64,000 nucleotides of DNA from Planctomycetaceae bacterium (GTDB lineage Bacteria; Planctomycetota; Planctomycetia; Planctomycetales; Planctomycetaceae), in contig JAKFUF010000045.1 of NCBI GenBank assembly GCA_021732845.1, positions 43,857-107,856 of the forward strand. The letters run 5' to 3'. This document shows, piece by piece, positions 61,981 to 64,000 of the stretch. The notes beneath the pieces are model-generated. The model saw only the letters and a program-made list of their open reading frames with translations, was not told the DNA's origin and ran no database searches. The translations under genes and the position numbers were made by a program. The first letter of the stretch is position 1. Each line of letters opens with the position of its first letter.

Positions 61981-63420
61981 TCAAGATGCATTCTGTTTCG
62001 GCACGGCGAACAACGAAAACTCAAGCGGCACGACTTTTTGTCCGACTTTGATGTCGATTCTTTGCTGGCCGTCGAGGGTGGCGAGGTTGGCCACCAGTTC
62101 CTCCTGAAAGCGGATGGCCAGCGTTTGATTGCGGACGACGCTTTCCCAGGCAGCGTTGCCGCGGGTGACCTTGTAATAGATCCAGTTGTCGCCGGCGCGA
62201 AACGCCCGCGGAGCCTGCTGCAGCAGATCCAGCTTGACCCCTTCGGCCCGGTTGCGGAACAGATATTCCACCTGCTGTTCGCTGCCCAGCTTCCAGCGGT
62301 GGTCCGTCGCTTCCAGGAGTTTGGACACATCCTGCCGGGGAAACTCGCCGGCATTGATGCCGACGTACCAGTCCCAGTTGGGTCCGAGCCACGCCGGCTC
62401 GAACGCGACCCGCATCCCTTTCTCCACCGTCCGGCCGAGAAACGGCCGCTGTTCGTAGCCGTAGTTGCGAATCGTGCCGATCAACAGTTCGATCTGCTTT
62501 TTGGCCCAGAGATAGATTGGGGCCAGGTCGTCGTGGTTGTAGGCGGGAAACTCGCGGATCGTCCGCTCGGGGGCGAACACGGCCAGCGCCCCGACAATCC
62601 GGCACAGCTCCGCGTACATCGGCAGCGGGTGGACGCCGGGAACGAAGGCCAGGCAGGAGAGCTTGCCCCAGGCCTCGTTCAGAATCTGCAGCATGAAAAT
62701 CCGGTCGAGATCGCCCGATTCCTGAGCCGCCAGCGAGATCCCCCGGCTGCGGACCTGCTCCGCCAGCACGGTCACCTTTTGCCCGACAATGTCAAAAATC
62801 GCCCGGATCACCCCGCGGTCGAGACTGGCCCAGGCATGGATGTTCAGCACGGGCGGAAAATAGGTCTCGTCGAGGGTAGGCTTGGCCTCCATCTCCGTCG
62901 CCCGGCGGATGCGGGCAATCGGCAGCGTGTCGTAGCCCGCCAGGTCGTCGGTCGACAGCAGCAGCCGCACATTCGCTGCCCGGAATTGGATGTCCTGTGC
63001 GTTGCCGCCGGCGCTTTCGTCCTGCACCACCTGATCCAGCGGGACATAGCGCGATGGTGTCTCCGTCGGATCCGGCACGGCCACGTTCGCCCGCCCGAGA
63101 TTGAGGCGTGGCACAGCCAGATGAACCACGATCGTCGGTTCCTTCTGGAGCGCCGCCTTCAGGTCGAGCCGACCGGGACCTTCGCCCGGGCTGAAGCCGA
63201 CCGTCGTTCCGTCAGGAAACCGCGCCTGGCAACTGGCAACTTCAAACTGCCCGTTCGGGATCGCCTCCGCATTGAAGCGGAGCTGGTGGATTCCATAGTT
63301 GCACGCCGTGTCGAGCCGGCTTGCCAGACTCAACTGTTCGCCCCAATGTCGGTCCGCCGCCTGAAAGTGCTGCGGCCGCAAAAACATTCCTTCGTACCAA
63401 TGAACCGGCGGGTAGAGCAT
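61981..63420 (-). CDS. tssK: Type VI secretion baseplate subunit TssK
   Basis: A 479-residue TssK (ImpJ/VasE), which links the T6SS baseplate to the membrane complex. The N-terminus VHWYEGMFLRPQHFQAADRH is the family signature; the C-terminal domain (WYVGINAGEF, VKLDLLQQAPRAFRAG) that docks on the membrane complex is present. The ATG at 63420 aligns with the family start; an upstream extension to 63525 translates non-conserved sequence. Neighbour in the same direction: tssL. Confidence 0.94.
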   Translation of the reverse strand: MLYPPVHWYEGMFLRPQHFQAADRHWGEQLSLASRLDTACNYGIHQLRFNAEAIPNGQFEVASCQARFPDGTTVGFSPGEGPGRLDLKAALQKEPTIVVHLAVPRLNLGRANVAVPDPTETPSRYVPLDQVVQDESAGGNAQDIQFRAANVRLLLSTDDLAGYDTLPIARIRRATEMEAKPTLDETYFPPVLNIHAWASLDRGVIRAIFDIVGQKVTVLAEQVRSRGISLAAQESGDLDRIFMLQILNEAWGKLSCLAFVPGVHPLPMYAELCRIVGALAVFAPERTIREFPAYNHDDLAPIYLWAKKQIELLIGTIRNYGYEQRPFLGRTVEKGMRVAFEPAWLGPNWDWYVGINAGEFPRQDVSKLLEATDHRWKLGSEQQVEYLFRNRAEGVKLDLLQQAPRAFRAGDNWIYYKVTRGNAAWESVVRNQTLAIRFQEELVANLATLDGQQRIDIKVGQKVVPLEFSLFAVPKQNAS

Positions 63421-63529
63421 GAGGACCAGATTCGGGAAGGACGGTGCCCGAAGGCGAATTTGTGATTGGGCAATCGATTGGAAGATGTTTGCGGTGTCGC
63501 CGGGCTCGAGACCGCGTGCAACCAAGTCA

Positions 63530-63874
63530 ATTTCAGATTTCAGATTTCAACTGTTGATGGAGATGGTCAGGGATGTTGGACAGGATGGAAAAGGATGATA
63601 GAGGATCAGGAAAGGATTCGGTGGTGCCAGCCTTCAAAACATCTTTTCTTATCCTTTCTCATCCCTTGAATCCTGTCCCAAAATCCTCACTCGAAATTGC
63701 CTGCCCGCAAAATCCGTGATGGTCAGCAAATTTCAGATTTCACAGTCGGTGCAGCGGGGTCGAACTGTCCACCTCGTCACTGTCGTGGCCAAACGCTCGC
63801 CTTGCACAATCAAGTGCTGCCAAAAGGCATTTTACTGTGAAATTTGAAATCTGAAATTTGAAATCTGAAATTTG
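63530..63874. repeat. TTTCAAA-family element enclosing AAGGAT words upstream of tssK
   Basis: Left arm ATTTCAGATTTCAGATTTC near 63530-63551, an inner inverted pair of AAGGAT words (63569-63684), a short arm at 63728-63746, and a right arm 63834-63874 (ACTGTGAAATTTGAAATCTG continuing in the same word). Same nesting as 50994-51264. The remainder to 64000 shows no credible gene start. Confidence 0.8.
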
Positions 63875-64000
63875 ACGTGTCCGACAAAAGTACCCTCGTA
63901 ATTCCGCTTCTCGGTGGCTCACGCCGCCAGAAAAATTCTGGAAGTCGGTTCCGATGTCCTAAGTGGCTCTGAGATCGTTGTCAAGGCCGCTCGAAAGCTG

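Noticed and set aside
61858..63465. Plus-strand frame of 535 codons opposite tssK
   Set aside because: Antisense of a clearly recognisable TssK gene.
63740..64000. A gene starting near the right edge (GTG at ~63913 opening a 29-codon frame that runs off the window)
   Set aside because: Too short to judge and without a ribosome binding site; it might be real but cannot be supported.

Overview
The window is GC-rich chromosomal DNA from a bacterium that is almost certainly a member of the Planctomycetes (inferred from gene content, not from a marker gene). The pointers are an HXXSHH (DUF1552) Tat-exported protein, an ECF sigma factor beside a very large membrane Ser/Thr kinase carrying a TIGR03067-like domain, a DUF6677-like membrane protein, a PQQ-like beta-propeller protein, many secreted proteins of unknown function, and long intergenic spaces full of palindromic repeats.

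Layout. 1-4.4 kb: minus-strand exported proteins and a Uma2 nuclease with a decayed duplicate. 4.5-8.7 kb: a DUF983 protein, then gatA and gatB (tRNA-dependent amidotransferase) split by an inverted-repeat element. 8.8-10.8 kb: gene-free array of ~470-bp units made of palindromes, one carrying a MITE-like insertion. 10.9-17.8 kb: a tiny Cys-rich lipoprotein, a TolC-family lipoprotein and a minimal Tad secretion core (cpaF, tadB, tadC). 17.8-18.4 kb: six ~100-bp tandem repeats. 18.5-25 kb: delta-9 type desaturase, esterase, then a minus-strand run xerC > polysaccharide deacetylase > ubiX > broken SRPBCC gene, and two small envelope or unknown genes. 25-32 kb: overlapping prepilin peptidase-truA, a three-gene overlapping membrane/SDR operon, an orphan Rpn/DUF4351 fragment and a DUF4173 membrane protein. 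32-42.5 kb: beta-propeller, PilZ, two proteins of unknown or unusual make-up, DUF1444, RDD and RluA genes separated by repeats.

42.6-45 kb is the clearest accessory island: tRNA-Ser(GCT), a truncated tyrosine integrase reading into it, and a lower-GC unknown gene bracketed by two near-identical 319-bp copies of a decayed IS200/RAYT-type element. 45-51 kb: a 1712-residue transmembrane kinase preceded by its likely ECF sigma factor. 51-60.8 kb: DUF2071, a short pheT, a cytosolic two-component pair, an enoyl-CoA hydratase-like gene, rnhA, infA, a sugar-phosphate isomerase-like protein and an inositol-phosphatase-like protein. 60.9-63.4 kb: two type VI secretion genes (DotU/TssL and TssK), probably the edge of a larger cluster.

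The most striking non-coding feature is a set of unrelated intergenic repeat families with one shared design: two inverted arms, each arm built from a short reiterated word (TTTCAAA, GACAAAT, CAATGACC, TCGAAAA, AAGGAT, TTCGCG or TTCGTG). They occupy many of the long gaps, and in a few places touch or enter gene ends. Ordinary housekeeping genes are intact around them. No rRNA operon, CRISPR array or intact prophage is visible.
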